This document shows, in pieces, positions 26,614-39,526 of a stretch of DNA of 64,000 bases. The notes beneath the pieces were generated by a model that was given only the letters and a program-made list of their open reading frames with translations, made no database searches and was not told the origin of the DNA. The number at the start of each line of letters is the position of its first letter. Within the stretch, counting starts at the first letter, position 1. The stretch is from Cerrena zonata (Eukaryota > Basidiomycota > Agaricomycetes > Polyporales > Cerrenaceae): positions 124,001-188,000 of the forward strand of contig JASBNA010000054.1 in the NCBI GenBank assembly GCA_038087015.1, in the 5' to 3' direction. Made by a program: the position numbers and the translations under genes.

Positions 26614-29015
26614 CTTTATTATATACTTTACACAATTAATAAATAATAAAACGAGTAAATATACAACATAATTTAGACTTTATTGATGACATTGGTAAGA
26701 TCAACTACAATGATGAAATTTTCAAGGTTCTAGGTCCATGGGAAAAGACCCTGGTACCTTCTGGTACCAACCTCGCACGACGACATTCGCCTTCCGGTGC
26801 TGGCAATCTTAGATGCTTCAACGCAGTTACGTAACTGGGAGTTAAAAAGAAAAGTACAGGGTTTTAAATTCCCCAGGCTCTCAACATTTGCTGCTCCAAG
26901 ATTACCCAATTGATCAGGATGAGGGCTACCCAATTGATCAGAATGGAGAGAATGAAGCCTACCCAATTGGTCAGACTGGAGACGGCTCATTTGGATGGAG
27001 AAATCCCATTGGAATACTGGTATGGAGGGGAGATCCAGGGTATTGTCGAGACATACCTGATCTGAGGTATTGATATGACAACTATCGAGGACAAACAATC
27101 CTAAATAATATTCACCAAAAGATAAAGACTTGAGATAAGACATTAATGCAGCAACAAGTATCAAATGGTAAATAATTACACCTCGAAGTATTGACCCTTA
27201 CAGAATATTATCTAGCTGAATCAATTGAGACAATTTATTTTGGTGCCGTCAAATCACCAGTTGTCCTACCCGAGAAAGAGAATATATATGCTATATGCGC
27301 AACTGCATTTAAGTAAATGCCTCTAAGCCTTAAGGGTTATCAACTAGTTGAAATTCTCAAGGGGGGTGCTTTCTCGAATGCAGTGCTTTTTAATGCATCC
27401 GGGATTAACTAATCTCTGGAGTTTCCGTCGGGGTGTCAGCAATACTGTCGAGAGAGCATTTCACCCTTCCAGCAACATCAACGTGGAAAGAACAACGTCA
27501 ATTATAGGCTTTTCGTTTCGAGAAATGCTTCCAGAAAGCTATCAATGCAGGTAAGTCTCTATTCCTTTTGATTTTTCCCTTTTTTTGTTCCCTTTTTACC
27601 CAGTTTCTCTTTCTTTTTCTTTTTCGTTGTTTCGCTGTTTGTTGGTTTCCTTTGTAAAAGTACCCCTTCCTACATACTGGTAAGGATTGCCTACCAGTTA
27701 TTGTAGCGATTAAAAGGTTTGCCCGCAAACGTTGCTTCATTGAACATGTTCCGGTGGTAGCAATATCGCACCCAGATCTAAGCAATCACCAAAGTACAAA
27801 TTGCAATCTTTTGTAAATCAAGGGAACAGCAGAAGAACCAACAGAACAAGTTCAAGTTTCTAGATTAATGGTTCAATGCAGGTGATGTTCATTTATCAAA
27901 GGCTATTTCATTTCGATTTCCCTCATTTCCACCGTCTATTGTTTCAATAGCTTACTTAGCCCCGTGAAATTACCATCCCAAAAAGAATACAGCTTCTATA
28001 TACTGATAGTCCGAGTATCCCACTAGATTTTCTGATTTGTTTCTTTTGTCCTTGTCTTGCGTTTCACCAATCTAAAGATCCAATACCTCAAATAGAATTG
28101 CTCCATCCCCATCTACTTTTCATTCTGGTTTACTCCTTTGTTTTCTTTGTAGCGGTAGGGTGACTAATGTACTGTATGTATTACAACACTTTTTAGTGCT
28201 TTTAATGCATATTTCAATTGTTACTCTCTTATTATTATTACTGTATTATAATTCATGATCCCGTTGTAGTTGTTCTTTTCTTTCTTTTTGTTCCGTTGTT
28301 GTTTCTTTATCGAAATATCTTCTTCTACATATATATACATATTTATATTTGCCAATATCCTGGAATTAATTCGGTTTGAAATCACCGCTTTATTTTATTT
28401 TACTTTACATTTTGTTTTTTGTTTTTTTTTTCATTTTCTTTGAATCACCAGATAAAACCTCTTTTATTTTACTGTTGGGTTGTTCTTGGTAAAACAAGTA
28501 TTGAATGACACCGCAACGCAAATTGGAGTTGTTTTAATTGTTTATTGAAGTCTATTTTCCAATCAAAAATTTATCGTTTTGTATCATTAATTTTCGATTG
28601 GATTTTTGATTTGATTTAGTTTGTTTGTTTTGTTAACAAGGTGCTTACTTTGATTCGTTTATCTTGAAGATTGTCTTGTTAACCACTCGAGGTTTGGAGA
28701 ATAAACTTTTTTTCATTTCCATAGTTATCCTTGATCCACTATTCTACGTTTGTTGGTGTTTGGTAATTTTGTAATCTTTTCCTTCTCTCTGTTAACTGAT
28801 TTGATCCAAATATCGATTTCGTCATTGCGTTTCCCTTAATATACTTACTCAATACCTCCTTGATCTTGTTTTTGGGTGTCTCTGGCGTATTACATTCCTT
28901 ACCGTGTTTTGATGCCAACAAAAGTATTGATTTAAAAGAAGCTGCCTTTTTCTTCTTGTTCTTCTTTCCTTTTTTTTGCCTTTTTGCTCCCTGAAAAATT
29001 TCAGCTTATCCAAAA
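26614..29015. other. Long gene-free region upstream of the Xbp1-like gene
   Basis: 2.4 kb with no convincing gene. The left part holds a small tandem repeat (about 26896-26985). From about 27550 to 29000 it is strongly T/pyrimidine-rich, typical of the long promoter and 5'UTR regions before APSES-type regulators in these yeasts. A GTAAGT at about 27550 could be a leader splice donor, but no convincing branch site was found. Confidence 0.6.
26896..26985 (+). repeat. Short tandem repeat, ACCCAATTGATCAG unit
   Basis: Three spaced copies of ACCCAATTG(A/G)TCAG separated by about 12-30 bp. In one plus frame they read YPIDQ, YPIDQ and YPIGQ (about 26888-27073). There is no supporting gene structure, so this is reported as a DNA repeat. 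Confidence 0.65.
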
Positions 29016-31309
29016 ATGATCCCCCAAGTATCTTATCCTTATCAACAGAAGCAGACTCTGACTCTGAATCCAAATCAGAATTCTCTGGATTCAAGTCTTA
29101 CTCCTCGTTTATCGAAATTTTCAATCAATGCTTCCAGTCCTTCCATGAGTAGTTCTGGTTACTTGAATGTATCCCCCCCTTCTAACCAAACTTTGAATAC
29201 TTCTCCCTCTTATCCTATTCATCATCGTCATCATGTTTCGCTTCCTCCAATGAATGCATCCACCGGTGCTTATTTACCACCAGCAATGTCTGACTCGTTA
29301 TCCCAACCTTATCTTTATCCTCCTCATACTAATCGTGTTGTTGCTGCTCCAAATCACTATACTTTCCCAGCTGATTCCTCGTCTTCTACTTCCCAAACTT
29401 CTCCCTTGGTTGACCAATATTATTACAAGTTTCCTCAAAATTCCTCCTCGCCAAATGCCACCGCTGGTCCCTTTGGTAGTATTTACTTTTCAACCCCAGT
29501 TGTTAATCAACAATCCTTTCAATATACCCCAAATCATCTGCCTAATCAATCTTTCCAGTCACCTCCTTCTGATATTCAATTACAACATCAAGGATCTCCT
29601 CCTCATCGTAATCATGGCGTTTCAAAACCAAAGGAACATAAACGTAAGAAATCAAGATCATCTCCTTATTCAAAAGGTATTCCTTTGATTAACAAATTTC
29701 TGGCAAACCCAATTTCAAATGTTAATATATCTAATCATCAAAAATCCTCTTCATTACCTAGCTACAATACCGTATCTTCTCCCAATGACAGCAAACCTTA
29801 TTCTTATGCGTTTGCTATTCCTCAAGATTCGGGTCCTAAAATGTCAGTCATGGGTAGTGTTGGTAGTAATAAAGATCATCACGCTGCTAAGATTAATTTC
29901 CCCATTTGTCAATTGCCGGTTAACGAGGAAGGTAAATCCCTTCAGATTCCCTTTGATAAATCAAATGACTTGAAGAATGTGATTTATCCCCAAATTGAAA
30001 TTAAAAAATATTCAACCTCTGCAATTGATCCTTTGAGAAATTATCTTGTGGTTTTTGAATATTCGATTAATAATCATTGGATTATTTGGGATTATGAAAC
30101 TGGATTTGTTCATTTAACTGGAATTTGGAAAGCTTCTTTGAATGATTCAAAATCAATGGAAGAATCTTCTTTACCAAAATCAAATTCCAAAGCTGATATC
30201 GTAAAATTATTAGAATCTACCCCAAAACAATACCATCCTTATATTAAACGTATAAGAGGTGGGTTTTTGAAAATTCAAGGTACCTGGTTACCATTTAATT
30301 TATGTAAAGTTTTGGCTAGAAGATTTTGCTATCATATAAGATATGAATTAATTCCAATCTTTGGTACAGATTTCCCCGATTACTGCTTGAAACCAAATGA
30401 TGATGGGTTTGGTGAATTGAAATTAGATGAAGTTCCCGATGAAGATTCTTTATTATCAAATGGTGAAATTAGAATTGATCCAACTAAAAAATCTCCTAAG
30501 AAGAAGAGACATTCAAACCCAATCATTAATTCTAATCTTTCAAATTTTGATTCGTCTCATAACAATTTTGATAATAAGAACTATGCTTCTTTGGCTACTC
30601 CTTCAACTCCGGTTACTAATAAAGTTATTAAAAAGGATCCAAAAAGGAAACATAGAAGTAATTCATTGACCTCTAATAACCTTCCAAAACAAATGTTACC
30701 CTTACCAACCCCTCCTTCTAAATTAATTGACTCTCCTAAATTATTGGTGAAGACTGATTTGGAAAGAGCATCTTTGAAAAGCCCAGCTTCTGGGACTTTC
30801 ACTGTTGGTAAACCAAATGAACACCGTCAACTTCTACCTTCGTGTAATACCTTACCTACTCCGGGCTCCACTTCTTCCCATACTCACTCTAAGAGTGAAG
30901 ATAATTCCTATACTGATATGATTGATATTGTTAATGCTTCAAAGTGCCTTCAATCTCTCAGCCAATCTAGAAGCCATCATCCAGTATCATTATCTACCCT
31001 GAGTTCAACTTCTAATGACTTGAATTCTATCGGTGCCAATAGCAACAACCAGGATCCTTACAAACTTCTCCAATTAACTATGATTCCTTATCTGGTAATA
31101 AGAATTATACTATAAGCTCTCCAAAATCTAACGTGTCTCCTGAATCTGGTATCTCGTCGATTTTGGTGGCTGCTGGAGTAAGTGAAGAAAGACCTTCTGA
31201 CCTGCAATCCTCAATCCGCCTTCCTCCAATAGAAATTGGGACACCGTGGGGCAAATGGCAAAACCTCTCCCCACAATCATCATTTGAGACAGAACAGCAT
31301 AAAGATTAA
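29016..31309 (+). CDS. XBP1-like APSES/KilA-N transcription factor (one frame break near 3' end)
   Basis: About 764 residues after allowing one missing base. The N-terminal 300 are Ser/Pro/Asn/Tyr-rich and disordered, with a basic KPKEHKRKKSRSSPY patch. Residues about 320-460 form the DNA-binding domain: VVFEYSINNHWIIWDYETGF, VHLTGIWKASL, YIKRIRGGFLKIQGTWLPFN and FCYHIRYELIPIFG, as in Xbp1-type repressors of the APSES/KilA-N class. The frame appears to stop at 31115. A deletion at about 31068 (AAACTTCT-CCAATT) instead leads into INYDSLSGNKNYTISSPKSN and on to RLPPIEIGTPWGKWQNLSP, ending at 31309; the total length then fits exactly 765 codons. In S. cerevisiae Xbp1 is a stress and quiescence repressor; the role here is inferred. 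Confidence 0.83.
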
Positions 31310-31929
31310 CGACTTACTTTCTTGAACTGTGATACTTGCTTATGCTATTCTATAATTAACGATTTATGACATACTTTTTTATTCTTCTTTTTTCTCTTTA
31401 ACATCCTTTTGTGTGTGAATTTGCTTTTCTACTGTATTTAGTCTTACCATTAAATCGAATAGATCTCTTGGGAAACTTATGTCAACTATTTGCAGCTGTT
31501 TTTAATTCTTTTTGGGTTTATTCTTTTTTTTTTTTCTTTTTCTATAGACAACCTTTTACTCTTATTTATAGTTTCATTTATATTCTCTGTGAGTTCATTT
31601 TTATAAAGTTCCCTCTGGTGTCAATACTCTTTCTCAACCATCTACTCTGGTGTTATTTCAAATATACGGGATTAAACATAGCTATGTTGTAGTATGAAAA
31701 GCCTAAGTGCAGGATGTTGGAAATCACCGCTCTTTACGTGTTTTCACACCGAAATGGTTTTGGAAAAAAACCAAGTTTTGTTCAGATTTGTTGAAATATA
31801 TCGATTGGAGTTCAGTTACCAACAAAGACAAAGCTTTATTAAGCTCCACGGGAGGAATAACAGCCTGAATTTTTCTTTTTTGTTTGTATTTGTCTGTGTG
31901 TTGCGTGTCATTGAAGTTTATCAAGAAAT
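31310..31929. other. Intergenic T-rich stretch between the Xbp1-like gene and COG6
   Basis: 620 bp, T-rich with runs near 31385 and 31527. Small open frames (31411-31692, 31694-31942) are hydrophobic artefacts of T-runs. It should hold the Xbp1-like 3'UTR and the COG6 promoter. No RNA gene seen. Confidence 0.55.
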
Positions 31930-34291
31930 ATGGATTTTATAGATTTCGAAACGTACCATGAGACTGACCTGTTACCCCAACCACAACCAGCTTTATCATT
32001 GCCAATCTCTTCCAATATAGAAAGTTTGGGTAAAAGGTTTTCTAGCTTCAATAACTTGACGAGAAATCTACTCAAAAGAGAAGAAGAAGGGGATCAAGAA
32101 TCAAATTCAAATAATCAAAATTCGGAAGAGTCTAAGCTAGCTCAAAAGTATGCTGATTTGTCATTAAACTTACTCAAGGGAAGTCAGGGTTTAGTAAGTG
32201 ACGAAAAGAGTGATGGTGATACATTGCAAGAACTGGATATATCATCAACCAAGACATTATCCAGTAGATTATCTAGAGTTCTAAACACTCCGCTTTCAGA
32301 TTCTATGATTAGAGAGATATTCACGACTTTGGAACCCAAAATCAATGATATAGATAACCTTGTTGAACCAGGTGTCATAGGTTCAGTTTTGAGAAAGCAA
32401 TTCAGGGGAAGTATAGAGAGTGATTTAATTAAAAGTCAAAGTCTAGTTTTGAAAGAGTACCAACCAGTCATCAAGCAATTAAAGGTCTTAGAAGATAGGC
32501 TTAATGACCTAAATAGCATATCTACTGAAGCTACATCTAGGATTGAGTCCGACTATGAAGCAACCGACTGGGTTCAACGAAGAAGTCAAACAATTGAATA
32601 AAGATAAATTAGTGATCGATTTAAAGAAAAATTTGTTAATAAGTTTTAAAAATAAATTCACTTTGAACGAATACGAAGAATATGTTCTCAATGATGGTGA
32701 AATAAATGAAGAGTTTTTCGAAGTGCTTGCCAAAGCCGAAAGTATTAGTGATAAATGCTCAATATTGTTATCGATAGACAATTCTCAACTAGGCTTGAAG
32801 ATTATGAATAAAATAAACCAGTTAGTGAATAGATCCATCAATAGAATTATAAACATTACAAATAAGACATTGTCCAATTTATATTCACTCAATACAAAAT
32901 CGAAATTGGAAACTTTGCAAAAATGTTTGAGATATTTGAAAAATAAGTTGAATTATTTTAATTCTATAATTAACACATTTACAGAATCAAGGTCTAAAGT
33001 AATTGTGGATGAGTTTTTCTCTCAAGTAAACGGGAACTTAGATAAGATCAACTCATACGATAGAAGAGATTCAAGCTCTAGAGCCTCCATTTCAAGTGAT
33101 TCTTCAGGTAGACCGATATATTTATCAGCTCATGACCCTATTAGGTTCATAGGTGATTTGCTTGCATACGTACATTCTGTGATTGTCAATGAAAGAGAAT
33201 TGATATCAAATATATTCATACTAGAGTACTCGGATGTAACAGAAAGAGAAGAATTTCAAAAAGTTAGTAATGATGTTGCTTCTAAAACTCTAAAAGCATT
33301 ATCAAGACCTTTGAAGTCAAGAATTGATCAAATAATATCGTCTGAAACCAAATTAGCAACTCTTTTTCAAATTTTTAACTTGTTAGACCTCTACCAGCTT
33401 ATGTTTACCAAGCAATTGAAAGATTCTGATAGTAACTTAGTCCGCACCATCAGCGATTTGATCAAATTATCACAAGAAAAGATAATGAATATATTGAAGA
33501 ATAGATTAGCGACAGTTAGGTCTTCGAATCTGGCTCAATTAGATTTGAATATAGATTTACAGCCCCCTGAATGGATAATCGAATTCTATTTTGACTTATT
33601 GCCAGTTATAGACCAAGTTACAACACCTACAATCTTGAATTTATCAAAGGAGGATAATGACAAATTTTTGAAACTCATAGTTGACGAGCCCATATCTATT
33701 TTCAACGAACATGTTCAGAACAATGTCGCCAAGTCGTTCAATAAGAGGGACCAACTTATATTGAAACAAAACTTTCTTGATGTTGTATTATTTAAAATAA
33801 TGCCGTTATCCTTATTGAGTGATAAGACCTTGGAAATAAATGACGCCATAAGTTCCCTCACTCAGGAATTAACTAATTACCAATTGATAACCTTATTGGA
33901 CGAGGCAAAACTTACTGATTACTACAATGTAATTAATATGATTTGTCCGTTTGAGGATGAATTTTTTGATTTAGCGATATATGAACCGATTACTGAAAAT
34001 AAACTATTCAACAAAGAATATTTAAGGGAAGTTAATATCACAATCCAAGAGTTTTTACCAACTGCTTTACTTGATATACAAAAGTCCTTACTCAAGGTTA
34101 ATAGTCCCTTGACAGTAAATGATATAACCACAAACAGTTCAATAGAATTTACCAAGTTTTACTTAAAATTCGATCTTATTTGCAAGGAATATTTGAAAGA
34201 GCAATTATTCACTTGGAGCGATATTGAAGTCGCCACGTTATTGGGTGTTGAGAATACCTACCTTGACTTGAAGAAACTGATTCGTACTTGA
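31930..34291 (+). CDS. COG6: COG6, conserved oligomeric Golgi complex subunit (one frame break)
   Basis: About 786 residues. Cog6 belongs to lobe B of the COG tether for retrograde intra-Golgi vesicles. The N-terminal part has TLSSRLSRVLNTPLSDSMIR followed by EIFTTLEPK. Then come LRKQFRGSIESDLIKSQ and VLKEYQPVIKQLKVLEDRLN, the coiled N-terminal Cog6 pattern. The second part has DLKKNLLISFKNKFTLNEYE, EEFFEVLAKAESISDKCSIL and LGLKIMNKINQLVN. The frame changes at about 32565 where one extra base (in GCAACCGACTGGG) interrupts EAT-TGFNEEVKQLNKDK. Removing it gives 787 codons. An adjacent stop at 32601 belongs to the wrong frame. Acidic and Asn-rich N-terminus. Confidence 0.85.
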
Positions 34292-34358
34292 ATAAAGACT
34301 ACATTCTCACCAAAACCCCTATTTGCATATGTACATTATATAAATAGAATAAATAATA

Positions 34359-35639
34359 TTAAATGACTTTCGAATGATCAGGTATTTTACCCCTTCCGTA
34401 ACCTTCTTTTGCGTAGTAGTCCATAGGGTAGTAGTTTTCATTCCATTTCGTATCATTATCTAACATAACCATGGCCTCATATGGTGTGAGAAGTGGTTTA
34501 TTAAAAGCATAACCCCAATCAATAGATAATCGAGGACAAGCTACTTGAACAAATGCATCTATATCATCAAACATGGAAAGTTTTTGAGGGAAGATTTCAC
34601 TCAAAATAATCTTTACAACTTTTTTGCCATGAGCCGAAAACTTCTTTTCTAAATTATCTAAAGTAATCGGATTACCTTGTCTACCTAAAGCACCTAATAT
34701 AAGGCCGATTTTTTCAGATTTAGATGCGATTCTCACAGCATCTTCTCGAACTTCAAGGAGTTGCTTTTGGTCGTAATATTCTCTTGTGAATTTTCTGGAG
34801 TATGGATCATACCTAAAAGCTGGAATCTCTGGATTATGAATCATAGCACTTTCAAGATGAAAACGGCCATCTCCTATATATATCATAGCATTGATCTGTT
34901 CCTTATCAAGCCTTGCAGAAGTACAGCCCAATACTTCACCCTTAGATAAAGGCATTGTTTGTGGAGGTATTATGTACATAACTTTTTCGTCATCGTCTTG
35001 CAATTTAGCTCTTATACTGTGAATTGTAGGATTGAATTGAATGGTACCAAAACATGCTAATTGGGAACCTTTATCAAAATTTAATTTGATGGTGTTTATT
35101 AGATGAGTTTCATCAATATTGATAGTAACGAAAACGTACAAGACTTTGATAGCTGTGATATCTATTGGAACCAAACAAGAGTGTGCATAATGAACGATAA
35201 AATCACAATCAAGAGCTCTAGCTGTGTAGTCATCTATGCAACAAGCACCATAGGAAACATCACCCATAACAACAGTTTCAACTGAACAAAACTGCTCTAG
35301 TATATCGGAAATAATTAAAGAGTATATGAGTAAACCTTCCGGCATTTGTAATGCAACTCTTTTGGCATTATTCTTCTTGATATTCCATACCGTTTTGTGT
35401 ATTTCAAAGTTATAATTTGATGGTAATAACTTTATAGCTTCATTCAAATCACTATCATTCAAGATCTCATCTGGGATTTGGTTCATTACTCTACCAACAT
35501 GTCTTGATTTGTTCCCTACTCTAACTAAAGATGCTTTATCTCCAGTTGCAGCATCGGTTCTCTTACCGATGAATTTTCTTCTCACAACCTTCTTCTTATC
35601 TTGTTCTTCAGGCAAAGAAGCTTCTACCTTTTCTCCCAT
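34359..35639 (-). CDS. DPH1: DPH1, diphthamide synthesis radical-SAM-like subunit
   Basis: 426 residues (S. cerevisiae 425). With Dph2 it transfers the 3-amino-3-carboxypropyl group from SAM to the eEF2 histidine, the first step of diphthamide synthesis. The three [4Fe-4S]-ligand cysteines fall at 133 (YGACCIDD), 239 (LGCTSARL) and 368 (VACPRLSIDWG), the expected positions. Other conserved blocks are ALQMPEGLLIYSLIISDILE, YIGDGRFHLESAMIHNP, YDPYSRKFTREYYD and GALGRQGNPITLDNLEK. It diverges from SHQ1 with 196 bp between starts. Confidence 0.95.
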   Translation of the reverse strand: MGEKVEASLPEEQDKKKVVRRKFIGKRTDAATGDKASLVRVGNKSRHVGRVMNQIPDEILNDSDLNEAIKLLPSNYNFEIHKTVWNIKKNNAKRVALQMPEGLLIYSLIISDILEQFCSVETVVMGDVSYGACCIDDYTARALDCDFIVHYAHSCLVPIDITAIKVLYVFVTINIDETHLINTIKLNFDKGSQLACFGTIQFNPTIHSIRAKLQDDDEKVMYIIPPQTMPLSKGEVLGCTSARLDKEQINAMIYIGDGRFHLESAMIHNPEIPAFRYDPYSRKFTREYYDQKQLLEVREDAVRIASKSEKIGLILGALGRQGNPITLDNLEKKFSAHGKKVVKIILSEIFPQKLSMFDDIDAFVQVACPRLSIDWGYAFNKPLLTPYEAMVMLDNDTKWNENYYPMDYYAKEGYGRGKIPDHSKVI

Positions 35640-35748
35640 TCTGTTAACATATATATATATATATATTATCTGTCTATTGATAACTTGAAGATGTTGATTA
35701 AAAAATTTGACTTTTTACTCTTCTCATTAAAAAAAAAAATCCGCTGCG

Positions 35749-35756
35749 AGCTCATC
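35749..35756 (-). promoter_or_regulatory. PAC-like element between DPH1 and SHQ1
   Basis: AGCTCATC on the plus strand (GATGAGCT on the minus), the core of the PAC motif of ribosome-biogenesis promoters, 80 bp before the SHQ1 ATG. An RRPE-like AAAAATTTGA lies about 45 bp upstream. Both match the regulon expected for SHQ1. Confidence 0.5.
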
Positions 35757-35835
35757 TTGAAAAGTTTAGATTTACTGAAGATAATATAAAGACAGTTTTT
35801 ATAATTAAATAAAGAGAGTAGCTTTGACTATCGCC

Positions 35836-37400
35836 ATGTTAACTCCCTTTTTTACAATCAACCAGGATGAAGAATTCATATTTATAGACGTCAAAATTTC
35901 TCATATGCGTTTCAGCGCACAGAATCTAGAGATGATTGTTGATAATGAGCTTTTCATCTTCTCATTAAGTCCATATTACTTGAGACTAAGACTACCATAT
36001 GCCTGCGTTGACGATGAAAGATCACACGCAGAGTTCGACTCCAAGACAGATTGCGTTAAGATTAAGATCCCTAAGGAAGTAAAAGGTCAGAATTTTCCAG
36101 ACTTGGACTTGACTGCAAAGTTATTAGCAAGATCCACCACTGAAGCTGACGAACCCTTAATGACAGCAATTGGTGAAGACGCTCAAACTAAGGTACTGAC
36201 AAACCACAAGGTCCGGCAAAGCCTCTTATACAAGAGCTTGATGTCGATAATGATATATCGAAATTAGACACTTTGAAGAAAGATATTGAAGAAGGTGAAA
36301 AATTTAACTGGGAAGTATCACAAACTGTACCCCAAAAGGAGAACGAGTTGGAAATCGGGAACGATGCTAGTCTCGAGAAAGTGAAGTATGGATTCAACAA
36401 CCAGTATGACGAAATTGTTGGGGTATCAATGGCAAATGGTAACGATATAAATGAATTAGGAGATCCAGAATCCACTGCCCTGACTGACCGTATCATTGAA
36501 AGGCTCATCAAGGAAAATATTAAATTTGATCCAGAATACTATGCAGCAGATTACATAATGGAGAAATATCCCACTGAAGATGATGATAAGAATCTAAAAG
36601 GATTGCTTGAATGGAAATCACCAACTACAAAAAATTTCATGAAATGGTATAAGTCACAACAAGAAATACCAGCTGAGCAAAGACAGAACATAATGCCAGT
36701 AGAATTCACCAAAGATGAACAAGAGAAAATGTTAAACCTTCCTAAAAAATCATATATACTTGAAGACAATTACAAACCACAGCTATTAATGTTGATAGTA
36801 TCTTTACTTTTTTCGTATCAGTTTGATCTTAGAGAGAATGAAGGAGATCATAATATTGAAAGTGCATGGACAATTGGGAAACTAACTCCCCAAATATGCT
36901 TTTTAGATTCTCAAATATCCATACCGAATGAAGCAAACAATGAAAGTGCTTTGAAAGCTACTATAATAACATGCATTAGAAGAGCTCTTTCTTACCCGTT
37001 ACATAGAAACCATTCGCTTATCAAAAAAGTTTTGGATGACGTTTATTATAATCTACGTGGGGGTAAAAGGTTGATTCTTAAATCGCTTTTAGATTTGAAA
37101 GAGCTATTTAGATTTCATGATGTATACTACGTTTATGATAAAATTTGGCTCGAAGATTTGTCTTCTTGGATTATTAGTGATCAGTTATCCGAAGGAACAA
37201 TTAGAAACTTGTCCCATGATTTTAAAAAAGAGTACACCAGCTTGAATAAATCAGATATCACTTTCGAAAAGTTGGATCAAGATGAAGATACTCAAATGCA
37301 AACAGAAGACGATGAAGATGAAGATAACATGATAGCCTTAAATTTGGAAGAAATTGAACAAATGGCTGAATCCTCGTATCAGCAATATATGATGCAGTAA
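35836..37400 (+). CDS. SHQ1: SHQ1, box H/ACA snoRNP assembly chaperone (one frame break)
   Basis: About 521 residues (S. cerevisiae 507). The N-terminal CS-type domain reads MLTPFFTINQDEEFIFIDVK followed by ISHMRFSAQNLEMIVDNELF and LSPYYLRLRLPYACVDDERS. The Shq1-specific C-terminal domain includes YGFNNQYDEIVG, SALKATIITCIRRALSYPLH, LRGGKRLILKSLLDLKELFR, then FHDVYYVYDKIWLEDLSSWI and an acidic tail. The frame shifts between about 36165 and 36192: EDAQT must continue as KPQGPAKPLIQELDVDND in the next frame, consistent with one lost base. Shq1 binds the Cbf5/dyskerin subunit during H/ACA RNP assembly and is essential in S. cerevisiae. An in-frame TTG four codons upstream is not used. Confidence 0.93.
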
Positions 37401-38330
37401 TTGTAATGCTACTACGTCGACACAATCATAGTAGAACAAGATAAAGCCAAAATTTAAATCTGAACAAGGGCAAGGCTGCACTTTTGCTTTTCAATATAGC
37501 TTTTCAATGTCATAGCCTACAAACGATAATTCTGTAAGGTCTTTCGTAGTTGATCTCTGCGTTTTGTAGTTCTTTACTTTTACAGTATCTTTAAGCATCA
37601 TATTTTACAGTATCTTTAAGCATTAGTTTCTTTTTGAGTTACATGCAAAAAGAACAATTATTCACATCAGCTCATCCTCTCGTCAATTAAAACAACGGTA
37701 GACAAAACAATTGAGACGTTAACAAAATCCCCTAAAGTGCAAAGTTAAGGTGATAGAATTCGTCATGACTACCAGTTTGGGAAGACGACAGAAATGAAAT
37801 CAATAGACATTTATTGACAATTTCAATAAGGAAGTCAGTGTGCTGTTACGCAAAGTTCAAGCTATACATTAAACGACTTACCGAAGCTACACCGGTCTTT
37901 GAAGATCAACTACAGTAAAATTGGTCACAGAGTAAGTCGTAACAATTGTGCACATTGACAGAACTCTAGCAAATGAACTCAAACAATAGGGGGCTCATCT
38001 ACTATAGGTTATGTAGTATATTATGTGCTAATTCGTTCTTATGGTAATTTTTTTTATGACTTAGACAAATTCTTACGCTTGGAAAATTAAACTTTAACTT
38101 TAAGGATATTTATTGATCGTGAAGTAGAGGCTTCCGGACTCTAAGTGCAGACTTTATATAAGCAAACGTATATGATATAAAAAAGACAACTATTCCTTTC
38201 TATCGACTTTGATTCTGGTGTCCAAAATTTCTTTCTCTTCTTTTGTATGTTTTTTTTTCTACAATTGAATGAATTATCTACTCATGAAGATGTGATATTA
38301 AAAACGTTATGAAAATATATAAATAATAAA
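37401..38330. other. Intergenic region with a direct repeat
   Basis: About 0.93 kb of convergent 3' flanks (SHQ1 and the poly-Gln gene). A 20-bp direct repeat, core TTTTACAGTATCTTTAAGCA, occurs at about 37578 and 37603, with 25 bp between starts. Otherwise AT-rich with no gene or RNA seen. Confidence 0.55.
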
Positions 38331-39461
38331 TCACCTATTTGATGGTGATAATATGTCATGCGGAAATCTTCCAGTGTTTTGAGCTTGTGAATCATGAGTT
38401 TTAGCTCGACGAATACGTTCACTCGATCTTCGTTCAGTTGATCCTTCTTCACCTCTCGGTACGTTTCTTGATTATCATCCGTCACACTAGTTGAGCTTGT
38501 ATCCATTGATACGTCATGATCATCATTAGAATGCTCTTCATTGGAGCGCAGAGACCCAGCTTGAGGACCAGGTGACTTCTATTATGGGACCTTCTGGTTT
38601 GGAAGGAGGATGGGATGAGGTACGAGATGAAACAGACGGAGTTCTGCTCAAACCAGTTTCTGATTTGTGTCTTTTATGCGATGGCTGTTGTGAAGTTCGA
38701 AAAGGATTAGCGGAAGTTGAACCGGATGGTGATAATCCAGGGTTTGCGCCTGGACTCTCTGGTTTCCAATGATGGAATTGAATAATATGCTGGAATGATG
38801 TCATTGATTCTTGTGAAGGAGGTTGACTCAGTCTTGATTGTTTATGCAATGGTTGAGCAGGAGATGGTTTAACTTGGATCGAAGATGTTGCACCTTGTGG
38901 AGATTGTAAATGTTGCGATGCTTGTTGATTAGATGGTCTTAATCTCAGAGATTGTGCCTCTAATTGGGTATCAATTTTATTCAAATCTATATTTTTTGTT
39001 GTTGTTGACGTTGTTGTAAATTTCTCGAGGAAGATTCGACTGGCATGGAAAAATGACGTTGATGAAGAGGTAGTGTTCTCTTCGCTCTATAAGTATTCGT
39101 TGGAGTCGCTAAATTTGCAACTGCTGCTGCTCCAATTTTGGCAGGTGATAATGGACGACGATTGACCATTGAAGGTTGATTCAGAGAGCCAGCTCCAAAT
39201 TTGAATTGCATAGGGGGAATGGGATTTGCGTTTAGATTATCATGGCCATATAAGTCTTTCGAAGATGATGATCTGCTATGACCCGGTTGGAAAGTGGATA
39301 CAACAGGTACTAGAGGACTTTGAGGAAATTGAGAATGAGATCTCATACGTGGATCTTGATTTGGGTTCTGGACTGGAGTACTAAAGCTCGACGTTTGCTG
39401 AGACTGATGCATAGGGGGACCCATTGACGACTGGCTCGGAGTAAGTTGATGTTGGAACTGC

Positions 39462-39493
<32 letters not shown>

Positions 39494-39494
39494 C

Positions 39495-39526
<32 letters not shown>

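Noticed and set aside
31115..31309. Natural early stop of the Xbp1-like protein at 31115
   Set aside because: The other frame continues as Ser/Pro-rich protein-like sequence to 31309, and the total is exactly one base short of 765 codons.
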